Source of the DNA: Bacteroidota bacterium
Lineage (GTDB): Bacteria > Bacteroidota > Bacteroidia > Chitinophagales > Chitinophagaceae
Assembly: GCA_018266455.1 (NCBI GenBank)
Contig: JAFEAJ010000034.1
Coordinates: 1-56,278 of the forward strand
Length of the DNA: 56,278 nucleotides
Direction: 5' to 3'
The translations under genes were made by a program, and so were the position numbers. This document shows positions 9,995 through 18,469 of the stretch, piece by piece (within the stretch, counting starts at the first letter, position 1; every line of letters begins with the position of its first letter). A model generated the notes under the pieces. The model searched no databases, was not told where the DNA came from, and worked only from the letters and a program-made list of their open reading frames with translations.

Positions 9995-12319
9995 ATGCAG
10001 ACTATGCTTACTATAAGAAAAAATAAAGCAGTTTTTCTCAAAAAATTCCTGATTGCCATAGCTGTTGCGATCGTTCTTTTCTTTTTGTTGAACTGGATAT
10101 TTCCGTTGCCTGATAAGATTGAATACTCAACTATTATCACTGATAATAAAAGTGAAGTGATCCATGCTTTTCTTACCAGTGACCAGCAGTGGAGGATGAA
10201 AACCGAGCTCAACGAAATTTCCCCTTTGCTGCGCAAGACCATTATTGCAAAAGAGGATAAATATTTTTATTATCACCCTGGCATAAACCCGTTAGCTTTA
10301 GTAAAAGCGCTGGCCAGGAATATCTTTCGTTTTAAAAGGGTTTCAGGCGCTTCCACTATTACCATGCAGGTGGCAAGGGCGCTTGAGCCGAAACGGCGCA
10401 CTTATTTCAACAAATTTGTTGAAATGTTCAGGGCATTGCAACTGGAAATTAAATACAGCAAAGACGAAATCCTGCAACTGTACCTGAACCTTGTTCCTTA
10501 CGGCGGAAACATACAAGGCGTAAAAGCCGCTTCCATTTTATATTTCAACAAAAACCCGGATCATTTGTCATTGGCAGAAATCACCGCGCTTGCCATTATA
10601 CCAAACAGGCCCTCCTCATTGGTCATCGGGAAAAATAATGCGGTAATTGTCCTGGAAAGAAACAAATGGCTTCGAAGATTTGCAACAAGCCATGTTTTTT
10701 CCGAAAAAGAAATCCAGGATGCGTTAACTGAACCGTTAACAGCAACAAGAGGAACTGTGCCTTCTTATATACCGCATCTGGCCAATAAATTAAAAAAAAG
10801 AAGCACGGATATCGTAAAGACCAATATTCAGCTTAACACACAGCTTAAAATTGAAGACCTGGTAAAACAATATACCGCTTCACTGAAATTGAAAAATATC
10901 CATAACGCTGCAGTGGTGGTTATAGACAACAGCAGCCACAAAATAATAACTTATATAGGTTCTGCTAATTTCAATGACACCAGTGACGGAGGCCAGGTGA
11001 ATGGCGCCGCTGCGACCCGCCAGCCGGGAAGCACATTAAAACCACTGATGTATGGGCTTTGCATTGATGCAGGTTTGCTAACTCCCAAAATGGTTATTGC
11101 TGATGTGGCTGTTAACTATAATGGTTACGCGCCGGAGAACTATGATAAAAAATTCAATGGTTATGTAACTATGGAAACGGCCTTGGAACATTCACTGAAC
11201 ATCCCTGCAGTGAAGAGCCTAAATGCGCTAGGCAAGGACAAGCTGATCCAAACCCTTGCCCGATGCGATTTTCAACAAATAAAAAAAGACCAGGAAAAAC
11301 TTGGGCTATCCATGATACTCGGGGGTTGCGGTGCAACGCTCGAAGAACTTACCGGCATGTATTCTATTTTTGCGAGCAATGGCATGTACCTCAGGCCTGT
11401 TTTCACGCAATCAGATACTGGTCAGAAAAAAATGCAGGTGCTTTCCACGGCAGCGACATTTATGATCAATGAAATATTGTCGAAAGTGAACCGGCCCGAT
11501 TTCCCATTGAACTGGGAAAGCACGGCTCACCTTCCTAAAATTGCATGGAAAACCGGCACTTCTTATGGCCGCAGGGACGCATGGAGCATTGGCTATAACA
11601 AACATTATACGGTGGGCGTTTGGGCAGGAAATTTTTCAGCAGTTGGCGTTCCGGAACTAAGCGGCGCTAATATTGCTACGCCCTTGCTTTTCAAAATTTT
11701 TAATACCATTGACTATGATGCCGATGAAGCGTGGTTTATGCAACCGGAAGATTGCGACACCCGGATTGTTTGCTCCGAAACCGGTATGGTGCCTAATGAT
11801 TTTTGCACAAATATCGTAACAGATTATTTTATCCCTATGGTGTCGCCATCAAAAAAATGCGACAACATGCAGGAGATTGCTGTTTCGCCCGATGAGAAAA
11901 TCTCTTACTGCAAAATGTGCCTGCCCGAAAGCGGTTATAAGAAAAAGCTGTACAAGATTATTGCTCCTGAAATGCAGTATTATTTTGAAGAAAATGGTAT
12001 TGCCTATCAAAAAATACCGATGCACAATCCCAGCTGTGAAAAGATATTTGTGGAAGGGAGGCCTGTTATCACTTCGCCATCTAACGGAAATGAATACCTG
12101 GTAAGCAGAAAAAACCCGGAGCCGCTACAGCTAACCTGTAATACAGGGAATGATGTGAACAAAGTTTATTGGTACATCAATAACAAATTTTACAGGGCCT
12201 CAGATGCCAAGGCCAAACAATTCTTTATTCCAACCGAAGGCCCTTCAAAAATTTCATGTACTGATGACAAAGGCAGGAACAGGGACATCATGATAAAGGT
12301 GAGGTATGTGGATTTTTAA
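9995..12319 (+). CDS. pbpC: Penicillin-binding protein 1C
   Basis: This is a bifunctional class A penicillin-binding protein of the 1C type that polymerises and may cross-link peptidoglycan in the periplasm. A single N-terminal membrane segment spans about residues 14-36. The GT51 domain shows EDKYFYYHPG (Glu87) and GASTITMQVAR (118-128). The transpeptidase domain shows STLK (Ser346 to Lys349), SLN (400-402) and KTG (519-521). A C-terminal region after about residue 680 matches the BiPBP_C beta domain typical of PBP1C. Length 774 fits the family. The gene is divergent from the alpha-2-macroglobulin gene, as in many Gram-negative genomes. Confidence 0.95.
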   Translation: MQTMLTIRKNKAVFLKKFLIAIAVAIVLFFLLNWIFPLPDKIEYSTIITDNKSEVIHAFLTSDQQWRMKTELNEISPLLRKTIIAKEDKYFYYHPGINPLALVKALARNIFRFKRVSGASTITMQVARALEPKRRTYFNKFVEMFRALQLEIKYSKDEILQLYLNLVPYGGNIQGVKAASILYFNKNPDHLSLAEITALAIIPNRPSSLVIGKNNAVIVLERNKWLRRFATSHVFSEKEIQDALTEPLTATRGTVPSYIPHLANKLKKRSTDIVKTNIQLNTQLKIEDLVKQYTASLKLKNIHNAAVVVIDNSSHKIITYIGSANFNDTSDGGQVNGAAATRQPGSTLKPLMYGLCIDAGLLTPKMVIADVAVNYNGYAPENYDKKFNGYVTMETALEHSLNIPAVKSLNALGKDKLIQTLARCDFQQIKKDQEKLGLSMILGGCGATLEELTGMYSIFASNGMYLRPVFTQSDTGQKKMQVLSTAATFMINEILSKVNRPDFPLNWESTAHLPKIAWKTGTSYGRRDAWSIGYNKHYTVGVWAGNFSAVGVPELSGANIATPLLFKIFNTIDYDADEAWFMQPEDCDTRIVCSETGMVPNDFCTNIVTDYFIPMVSPSKKCDNMQEIAVSPDEKISYCKMCLPESGYKKKLYKIIAPEMQYYFEENGIAYQKIPMHNPSCEKIFVEGRPVITSPSNGNEYLVSRKNPEPLQLTCNTGNDVNKVYWYINNKFYRASDAKAKQFFIPTEGPSKISCTDDKGRNRDIMIKVRYVDF

Positions 12320-12396
12320 TTGGCAATAATGTCTATATTATTTTTTCTTTTCAATTCCAGGGTTTAATTACCTTGGCAACCCTAACTAAATCGAAT

Positions 12397-12810
12397 ATGA
12401 GAAAAGAATATTCCATTGTTTCATGTATAGTTTTCCTGCTTATCTATTCTAATGCTACTTTTTCCCAGGATAACCTTCCCCCGGTCAAAAATATTTTCAA
12501 AACAATTAAATCCGATACGTCTAATTCTTTATGGACGTTTAAAAAAACAGGACTCCTTAGGATCAACGTGGTGAAAATGAAGGGAACGGGAAAGCTGCAT
12601 AAGCATCCGGATGCAGACCACACCATATTGGTGATAAAAGGTGTTATTCTCGCCGAAATTAATGGCAAAAAAATGATACTGCGTAAGGGAGATATGATTT
12701 CCATCCCCGCTGGGATACCTCACAAATACATAGTAAAAGGCAGTGAAGCGATTATTGTAAGTATGGATGCTCCTTATTATGATCCTAGCAAAACTATTAT
12801 TCTTGAATAA
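12397..12810 (+). CDS. Secreted cupin-domain protein
   Basis: The chosen ATG gives 137 residues with a signal peptide (MRKEYSIVSCIVFLLIYSNA, probable cleavage after TFSQ); an upstream TTG at 12373 is rejected because it precedes the signal without adding to it. The mature protein holds one conserved cupin barrel. Motif 1 is GKLHKHPDADHTILVIKG with metal-type histidines, followed by GDMISIPAGIPHKY as motif 2. No catalytic function can be assigned; single-domain cupins range from isomerases and dioxygenases to sugar binders. It follows pbpC after 77 nt on the same strand and could be co-transcribed. Confidence 0.8.
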   Translation: MRKEYSIVSCIVFLLIYSNATFSQDNLPPVKNIFKTIKSDTSNSLWTFKKTGLLRINVVKMKGTGKLHKHPDADHTILVIKGVILAEINGKKMILRKGDMISIPAGIPHKYIVKGSEAIIVSMDAPYYDPSKTIILE

Positions 12811-12820
12811 AACATTTCTC

Positions 12821-12862
12821 AATAAATAAAGGCAAGCCCATGCAGCATGGCCAAGGGTTGCC
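12821..12862 (-). terminator. Terminator between convergent cupin and head-GIN genes
   Basis: GGCAA.CCC (12831-12839, one bulged G) pairs with GGGTTGCC (12855-12862) around a small ATGCAGCAT palindrome. On the minus strand it is followed by TTTATTTATT, so it best serves the leftward head-GIN gene. The plus-strand side has only a weak T tract. Confidence 0.6.
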
Positions 12863-12873
12863 CGTCTTTCCAG

Positions 12874-13425
12874 CTATTCTTTATTCACGCTTCCCACGCC
12901 GCTGATGGAAAGCTCCACCTCTTTTGTTTGCCCTTTAAGATACATGGAGCCCACGCCTGAAATATCGGCTGACAATTTGGGCACATCCACATCCATCCTG
13001 ATGTTGCCTGCCCCGCTCAGGTCCAATTCCAGCTTATCGGTGCCTGTAACTTTGTTTTCGCCAACAATATCCCCTGCACCTGACACGCTTATCTTCCTGA
13101 ACAATGGGGCGCTAACGGTGATGCTCATCCCATCGCTGCTCTCGAGGTTATAGCCTGGTTTGTTGCGGATGACAAGCCTGTCGCCATCCTGCCTGACTTC
13201 AATATATTGAAGAAGGTTTTCATCCGCCTCAATTGTAATTGGCTTCAGGTCGCCCTGCATGACATGCACATTGATGGTGCTCGACACTTCCAGCTCAGTG
13301 AAATCAGAAACGGCATGTTCTTCTGTCCTGATATGGCCATTGCCATGTACATGCCTGCCCCAAAAATGCCGACATGAGCCCAGTGTTAGCGGCAACAATA
13401 TCATCAGCCATAAATGTTTCCTCAT
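12874..13425 (-). CDS. Head-GIN domain lipoprotein (DUF2807)
   Basis: From the ATG at 13425 the protein has 183 residues. It has a lipoprotein signal (MRKHLWLMILLPLTLGSC, Cys18) and a putative auto-transporter adhesin head GIN domain (DUF2807). The repeated beta-helix turns ISVSGAGDI, LDLSGAGNI, ADISGVGSM and LSISGVGSV are visible. The frame is open 52 codons further up, but those residues precede the signal and look non-coding. The C-terminus stops after GVGSVNKE, whereas many relatives have one or two more SGxG turns, so this copy is short. Function is unknown; such proteins are abundant envelope proteins in Bacteroidota. Confidence 0.85.
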   Translation of the reverse strand: MRKHLWLMILLPLTLGSCRHFWGRHVHGNGHIRTEEHAVSDFTELEVSSTINVHVMQGDLKPITIEADENLLQYIEVRQDGDRLVIRNKPGYNLESSDGMSITVSAPLFRKISVSGAGDIVGENKVTGTDKLELDLSGAGNIRMDVDVPKLSADISGVGSMYLKGQTKEVELSISGVGSVNKE

Positions 13426-14218
13426 AATTGTTGTTTTAAGCATACAAAATTTAATGTTTTCTTCCAATTGAAAAAACCGTTCTTCATTTGACGGAAGGCT
13501 TCTGTAAAAAGTTATCTGGAATGACCGGAGAAACAGTATTAGCCAGGTGTTTCCCGACAACAAGGCTTTTCCCTCAACCAATCATACAACACCTATGCTT
13601 GCTCCCATGCAGGGCTTATTTCTTCCAAAATGGTTGCTTAAAAAAAAGCTGTCTAAAAATGATTTCAAGAATTTCATATAACAGTGGTTCAACTTTTCCA
13701 AAGCCTGTAATTAATAATAAACCAGGTAACCCTGTATGAGTTTTGGAAAAGGTTAAGCCTGTCGGTTGTTTCAAATTTTTAAAAAACTTCTAAATTGATT
13801 GACCCTTATTCATACACTCAAAAGAAAACGCCTGCTGTTATCATGCGAACCCACAGGGTATGCTGGGAGGGTAGTTGCAGAAGGTTTAAAATGTACCGTG
13901 GCCAATTGTAGCGTAACTTTGCAACAATCGGGAAGTTTGTATGTTTTTGAAATGATGGCGCCCCTCAAAACACAACATGCTTCATTTATAGATCAAATGG
14001 ATATGTAAGCACAGCGAATGGTTAGAAAAGCCAATCTTCGTTTTCTTGCTTTGAGGTGAAACCATGTTTTTGAAAGAGGTTCTCATTAAACTTCTATTAT
14101 TTCAGCACTTACTATGGCCAACAAAAGCAAGCATGAATAAAATGGCCTGAAGTTTGACTTGTTGAGGTGGATAGCGCGTTGCAGAAATTGTTTCTTCAAA
14201 ACTATAAAACGATTGCTC
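13426..14218. other. Long non-coding gap with repeat copy and possible leader
   Basis: This 793-nt gap has no convincing gene. It holds repeat copy A (13646-13790). After it comes a good minus-10-type box TAACTTTG at 13914-13921 without a clear TTTG partner, which could start a leader of about 290 nt for the glycosyltransferase gene. Inside that leader a tiny ATG frame at 13951-14007 (18 codons) and a longer frame from 13799 exist, but neither looks like a protein. I see no known riboswitch. Confidence 0.5.
13646..13790 (-). repeat. MITE-like palindromic repeat, copy A (reverse orientation)
   Basis: This segment aligns along its whole length with the reverse complement of the intact copy at 49425-49575. 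It begins AAGCTGTCTAAAAATGATTT and keeps the TATATAACA/GGTTC stretch, the inner pair CTTTTCCAAAG ... TTTTGGAAAAG and the CCTGTATGAG block. Its right terminal repeat has decayed to AAATTTTTAAAAAACTTC. It lies wholly between genes. By eye it is roughly three-quarters identical to the intact copy. Confidence 0.8.
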
Positions 14219-15595
14219 ATGATTTCAGTTGTCATTCCCGCACTAAATGAGGGGAAAACGATCCGCAAGGTAATTCAGGCGGCAAGGCGCAGCAATTTTG
14301 TATCTGAAATTATTGTTGTTGACGATCAGTCTGCTGACAATACAGTTAATGAAGCAAAAAAGGAGAATGTAAAGATTATTACCAGCACAGAACTTGGAAA
14401 AGGCCGTTCCATGCAGGAAGGGATGATGATGGCTATAAATGAGATTATTGTTTTCCTTGACGCTGATATTCCCAATTATACTCATGATATTGTTGACAAG
14501 CTTGCAGCTCCCCTCATTAAGGGCGAAGCAGATTTTGTGAAATCGTATTTTGAGAGGCAGGCTGGAAGAGTAACAGAAATCCTTGTAAAACCCTTACTGG
14601 AATTTTTCTTTCCTCATCTATTACAGTTTAAACAGCCTTTAAGCGGCATGATTGCCGGGAAAAAATCATTTTTTGAAAAAGTCGAATTTGAAAATGATTA
14701 TGGTGTTGATATAGGCCTTCTTATCGATATGGATATTGCGCACGCCCGTATTTGCGAAGTGTGCATTGGGCAGATAGATAACGATATGCAACCTTTACAG
14801 GCGCTTGGCAAGATGGCCAGGCAGGTAGCGAATGCCATTTTCAAAAGGGTAAAGAACCTGGGTTTTATAAAGCACCATCATGAACCTGCACAAAGCAAAA
14901 GGGTGCAACAGGAATTGGATAAGGTTAGAACGATGGCGCAGGCTAAGCCTGAGAAATTGGTCGTATTCGACATGGACAACACATTATTGCGCGGGAGCTT
15001 TATTCATACTGCAGCGGAAAAATTTGGTTTTAAAGCACAATTACAGGCAATTATTCAATCGGAAGATAATTCGTACACAAAAACAAAAAGAATTGCACAT
15101 TTGCTCGAAGGAAGAGCGTTTTATGAATTGATCCAGGTGGTGGAATCTATCCCTGTTATTGGCGATGCAGTGCATGTAATAAAAGAACTGAAATTGCGTG
15201 GATACCTCTGCGGAATCATCAGCGACAGCTACCATTGCATCACCAACCATATAAAAAATATGATTGGCCTTGATTTTTCTCTGGCAAACGAGCTGCGATT
15301 CAAAAAAAGCATTGTGACTGGCGAGGTAAACATTCCTCACCAGCTATCAAGGCAGCCACATAGCATGTGCGAACATGACTATTGCAAACTGAATATGCTG
15401 CTATATGTGTTATCTAATTTTGGCATCAACATCAAAAATGCGATAGCAGTGGGGGACGGGCTCAATGACGTTTGCCTGCTGAAATGTTCTGGCAAAGGAA
15501 TTGCATTGAATTCCGATTGTGTGCAAGTGAAGGAAGCAGCAGCTTATGTGCTTAATGATGAATCATTGGCCCCATTGCTCGGAATAATCGAATAA
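14219..15595 (+). CDS. GT81-like glycosyltransferase fused to SerB-type HAD phosphatase
   Basis: The ATG at 14219 gives 458 residues; the frame also opens at a TTG 60 nt earlier, but glycosyltransferases of this type begin at the MISVVIPALNEG strand. Residues 1-225 are a GT-A domain with VVDDQSADNT, the metal-binding DADI (81-84), and the stretch GRVTEILVKPLLEFFFP...QPLSGMIAG...YGVDIGLLID, as in glucosyl-3-phosphoglycerate synthase (GpgS). Residues 245-458 are a HAD domain with DMDNT (Asp251, Asp253), ISDS (Ser335), and GDGLND (Asp413, Asp417), as in phosphoserine phosphatase. I infer a bifunctional enzyme that joins glucose to 3-phosphoglycerate and removes the phosphate, giving glucosylglycerate; substrates are unproven. 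Glucokinase and an amylase lie downstream on the opposite strand. Confidence 0.8.
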   Translation: MISVVIPALNEGKTIRKVIQAARRSNFVSEIIVVDDQSADNTVNEAKKENVKIITSTELGKGRSMQEGMMMAINEIIVFLDADIPNYTHDIVDKLAAPLIKGEADFVKSYFERQAGRVTEILVKPLLEFFFPHLLQFKQPLSGMIAGKKSFFEKVEFENDYGVDIGLLIDMDIAHARICEVCIGQIDNDMQPLQALGKMARQVANAIFKRVKNLGFIKHHHEPAQSKRVQQELDKVRTMAQAKPEKLVVFDMDNTLLRGSFIHTAAEKFGFKAQLQAIIQSEDNSYTKTKRIAHLLEGRAFYELIQVVESIPVIGDAVHVIKELKLRGYLCGIISDSYHCITNHIKNMIGLDFSLANELRFKKSIVTGEVNIPHQLSRQPHSMCEHDYCKLNMLLYVLSNFGINIKNAIAVGDGLNDVCLLKCSGKGIALNSDCVQVKEAAAYVLNDESLAPLLGIIE

Positions 15596-15727
15596 TGACA
15601 TTGCTGTTCAATAAAATCGACCCTGGCTCAGCATGACAAAAGAGGGGGCAAACTCTTTCAGGGCATAAGGGTAAAAATATGAACGGGCGTTGCATAACTA
15701 AAAATGGTTTCGCTGCTCATGCTCAAC

Positions 15728-16777
15728 TCACAGTTCTCCAAACGCACCGTACCATGCGGCCCCGATCAATGCCGTATTTTCATTCTTTATAATGCGGATG
15801 GGGGCTTGCTTTAATAAATGTTGCATGCGGTCGCAATCAAGATAGCTGGCATAAAAACTTTCTTTCTGTAACAGGGTTGCTATTTTAGGGGGTATGCCGC
15901 CACCGAGGAACAACCCGCCGGTCGCTTTCATTTTCAGCACAAGGTTAGATGATTCGCGGGCAAGGTAACGAACAAAAAGCCCCATCGTTTCCGAACAAAC
16001 AGCATCTGTATTGTTCACCGCCGCATGGCTGATCACTGCTGAAGGGTCGTCTTTTCTGAGCGCATCCGAAAGCCATGAAGGTTCATCCGTTTTTCCTGAA
16101 ATGCGCAAAAATGAGTATATATCATGAATGCCCGGGCCTGCTACGACTTTTTCCCAACTGACCACGCCATATTTTTTTTGGAGATAACGAAACAGCTCAA
16201 TATCCTGATCCGTGCGTGGGCAAAAATCGCAATGCCCGCCTTCTGTCGGGAATGGATAATATGCCGCTCCATCCCAATAGAGGCCCGCTTCGCCCAAACC
16301 CGTGCCAGGTGCAATGATGGCTATATTCCCTTTCGCTTCGGCATCTCCCTCATTAAGTAAAATAAAATCGTTTTCTGTAAGGCCCGCCAAACCATAAGCC
16401 GTTGCTTCAAGGTCATTCAGCAAATGCACTTTTTCAACACCGGTTTCCTGTTGGATATTTTTTGAATCAATGCTCCATGAAAGGTTAGTGATTTTTGCCA
16501 CGCCCCTGATCGTCGGCCCGGCAACGCCTGCGCAAATGCGGTCTGGCTTCTGGAGGTTATTTTCAGCAAGAAAGCGCTTGATGATATCAGTTAAAGAGAT
16601 GAATTGGGCGGAATGATACGTTGTTTCAGCCCGCTTTTCCAGTTTTCCTTCGGCCAGCTCAAAAACAGCAAGGTTTGTTTTGGTGCCTCCTACATCTCCG
16701 GCAAGCACTGTCAGCTTACCTTCACTGTATTCTTTTTTATTTGTTGTGCCAAATGCAATTTCCCATCTGCCTGTCAT
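15728..16777 (-). CDS. glk: Glucokinase
   Basis: This cytoplasmic enzyme phosphorylates glucose to glucose 6-phosphate with ATP. The 349-residue protein has the phosphate-binding GDVGGTKTNLAVF (27-39), LNDLEATAYGL, the adenosine-side GTGLGEAG, and EGGHCDFCPRTD. This pattern is the Glk family rather than the ROK family. The first 20 residues form a short extension before the GDVGGT strand; a later start is not obvious, so the ATG at 16777 is kept. It precedes no operon partner closely, but the secreted amylase gene lies just upstream on the same strand (91 nt), so released glucose could feed it directly. Confidence 0.93.
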   Translation of the reverse strand: MTGRWEIAFGTTNKKEYSEGKLTVLAGDVGGTKTNLAVFELAEGKLEKRAETTYHSAQFISLTDIIKRFLAENNLQKPDRICAGVAGPTIRGVAKITNLSWSIDSKNIQQETGVEKVHLLNDLEATAYGLAGLTENDFILLNEGDAEAKGNIAIIAPGTGLGEAGLYWDGAAYYPFPTEGGHCDFCPRTDQDIELFRYLQKKYGVVSWEKVVAGPGIHDIYSFLRISGKTDEPSWLSDALRKDDPSAVISHAAVNNTDAVCSETMGLFVRYLARESSNLVLKMKATGGLFLGGGIPPKIATLLQKESFYASYLDCDRMQHLLKQAPIRIIKNENTALIGAAWYGAFGEL

Positions 16778-16868
16778 GTCAAAATCTTTTTATAAAATTA
16801 CGGCAACTGCAATAATGCGCTGTTAAAATTCATTCAATGAAACACTGAGGAGTGTGCAGGCCAGGAAA

Positions 16869-18224
16869 TTATTTGGCATTGTAGTCATATACTGCATATC
16901 CCCAGGGCGGCATGTTGAAATGAGCCCGGCTATTTATTTTTTCATGCACATGCATAAAAACATTCAATGGGTTGCCTGCCAGCGAAGTGTTTTTAAAAGA
17001 TATGGTTTGTTCTTGTCCAGAGAGGTTGAGCACCACCAAAATTTTATGCCCTCCTTTTTCACGGGCATAAGCATACACCGCTTCTTCATTGCCGGCATTT
17101 ATTTTTTTGAAAGCCGCATCTGCGGATAGCGCGATATTCTTTCTACGGAGCTTGCACAGCGTTCGATAGAAAGGAGCCAAAGCATAATTTTTCCAGGCAA
17201 TAGGGTCTTTCACAAAAAATTTCAGGCGATTTTTATTGGGCTCTTCCTGCCCGCTATAAATAAGCGGCACGCTGTTTCCCATTGTGAAGGCCCAAACTGC
17301 AAAAGCTTGGTACCCTTTTTCAAATCGCTCAAATTCTGTTCCGTTCCAACTGTTCTCATCGTGGTTGGTGGTAAAATATAACCTGAAAGAATTTTTCGGG
17401 TATATATGGCTGTTATGATCTATTACCGAATCCAATTGCCCCAGGGTGGTTTTGCCTGAATAAATGCCGTAGGCAATATTCATTACGCTCCACGGATAGG
17501 TTTCATCAAAACCTGCAATGTGCAGGCCCGGTCTTTCTCCTTCAGCCAGCATGAACACATCTTTCATTTTGTGCAATGCCGAAATGCATTGTTTCCAGAA
17601 ATCATCCGGAACATTCCAGGCCACATCACAGCGGAAGCCATCTATGTTCGTTTTGTTAATCCAGAACTTCATGGCAGCGATCATGGTGTCGCGCAGTTCG
17701 GGGTTGTCATAATTCAATTGGCGCGTATCTGTCCAGTCGAATGGAATAGCAGGGTTTCCCAAGCTGTCTTTTTTATAGAAATCCGGATGCTTGTTGATCC
17801 ATGGATTATCAGGGGCTGTATGGTTGGGCACCCAATCGGTAATTACTTTAAAGCCCATGGCATGCGCATGCTTTACCAATGCAATAAAATCTTCCATGGA
17901 TCCATAGCCAGGGTCAACGGAATAATAATTTTTTACAGAATAATAGCTTCCCATATCTGATTCAGAGCTTTTCCTGCCAATGATGCCTATTGGGGTAATG
18001 GGCATGAACCATAAGATTTCCACGCCCATTTTTTTTAATCTTGGCAATGACTTTTCAAATGCCTTAAACGTTCCCTCAGTGGTATATTGCCTAAGGTTTA
18101 CTTCATAAATATTCGACTGGTAGCTCCATGAAGGATGATGAACTGTGTCAGAAAAATTATTTGCAAATGAGCTATGGAATGAAAGAATGCAAACAGTTGA
18201 AAGCAGCAACATTTGTTTAAGCAT
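16869..18224 (-). CDS. Secreted alpha-amylase family protein (GH13)
   Basis: The 451-residue protein has a signal peptide (MLKQMLLLSTVCILSFHSSFA) and a GH13 TIM barrel with all four classical regions: DWVPNHT (130-136), GFRCDVAW with nucleophile Asp200, LAEGE with acid/base Glu228, and TTNHDEN with Asp289. A short C-terminal beta domain follows (KILVVLNLSGQEQ). GH13 enzymes hydrolyse alpha-glucans; the exact subfamily cannot be told. It ends 91 nt before glk on the same strand, so the pair may be one transcript for starch or maltodextrin use. Confidence 0.9.
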   Translation of the reverse strand: MLKQMLLLSTVCILSFHSSFANNFSDTVHHPSWSYQSNIYEVNLRQYTTEGTFKAFEKSLPRLKKMGVEILWFMPITPIGIIGRKSSESDMGSYYSVKNYYSVDPGYGSMEDFIALVKHAHAMGFKVITDWVPNHTAPDNPWINKHPDFYKKDSLGNPAIPFDWTDTRQLNYDNPELRDTMIAAMKFWINKTNIDGFRCDVAWNVPDDFWKQCISALHKMKDVFMLAEGERPGLHIAGFDETYPWSVMNIAYGIYSGKTTLGQLDSVIDHNSHIYPKNSFRLYFTTNHDENSWNGTEFERFEKGYQAFAVWAFTMGNSVPLIYSGQEEPNKNRLKFFVKDPIAWKNYALAPFYRTLCKLRRKNIALSADAAFKKINAGNEEAVYAYAREKGGHKILVVLNLSGQEQTISFKNTSLAGNPLNVFMHVHEKINSRAHFNMPPWGYAVYDYNAK

Positions 18225-18469
18225 AACAAAACATTTATGGGAAGTTAATGAGATTTTTATTTTTAATGACTATGGTTGTTTGGGCTTTGGGCGGGTTTTG
18301 TGGTTTAACTGGCCCGATTGCTTAATGGCAAATTTTAAAAACAGCGAATGGCCCAATCCCATCGTATCCATAATTCGGGGAATTGCTGAATGGAATAACC
18401 ATCAGATGAAGTGAGCGACAACGGTGCCTGGTAGTAGCACGAAGCTTAATTCATTATAAAAAAAATCAA

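Noticed and set aside
13799..14008. 69-codon open frame
   Set aside because: Composition is not protein-like, it has no recognisable motif, and a promoter-type box lies inside it.
18145..18414. 89-codon plus-strand frame upstream of the amylase
   Set aside because: It overlaps the amylase 5' end antisense and has no credible features; the 245-nt gap looks like an ordinary upstream region.
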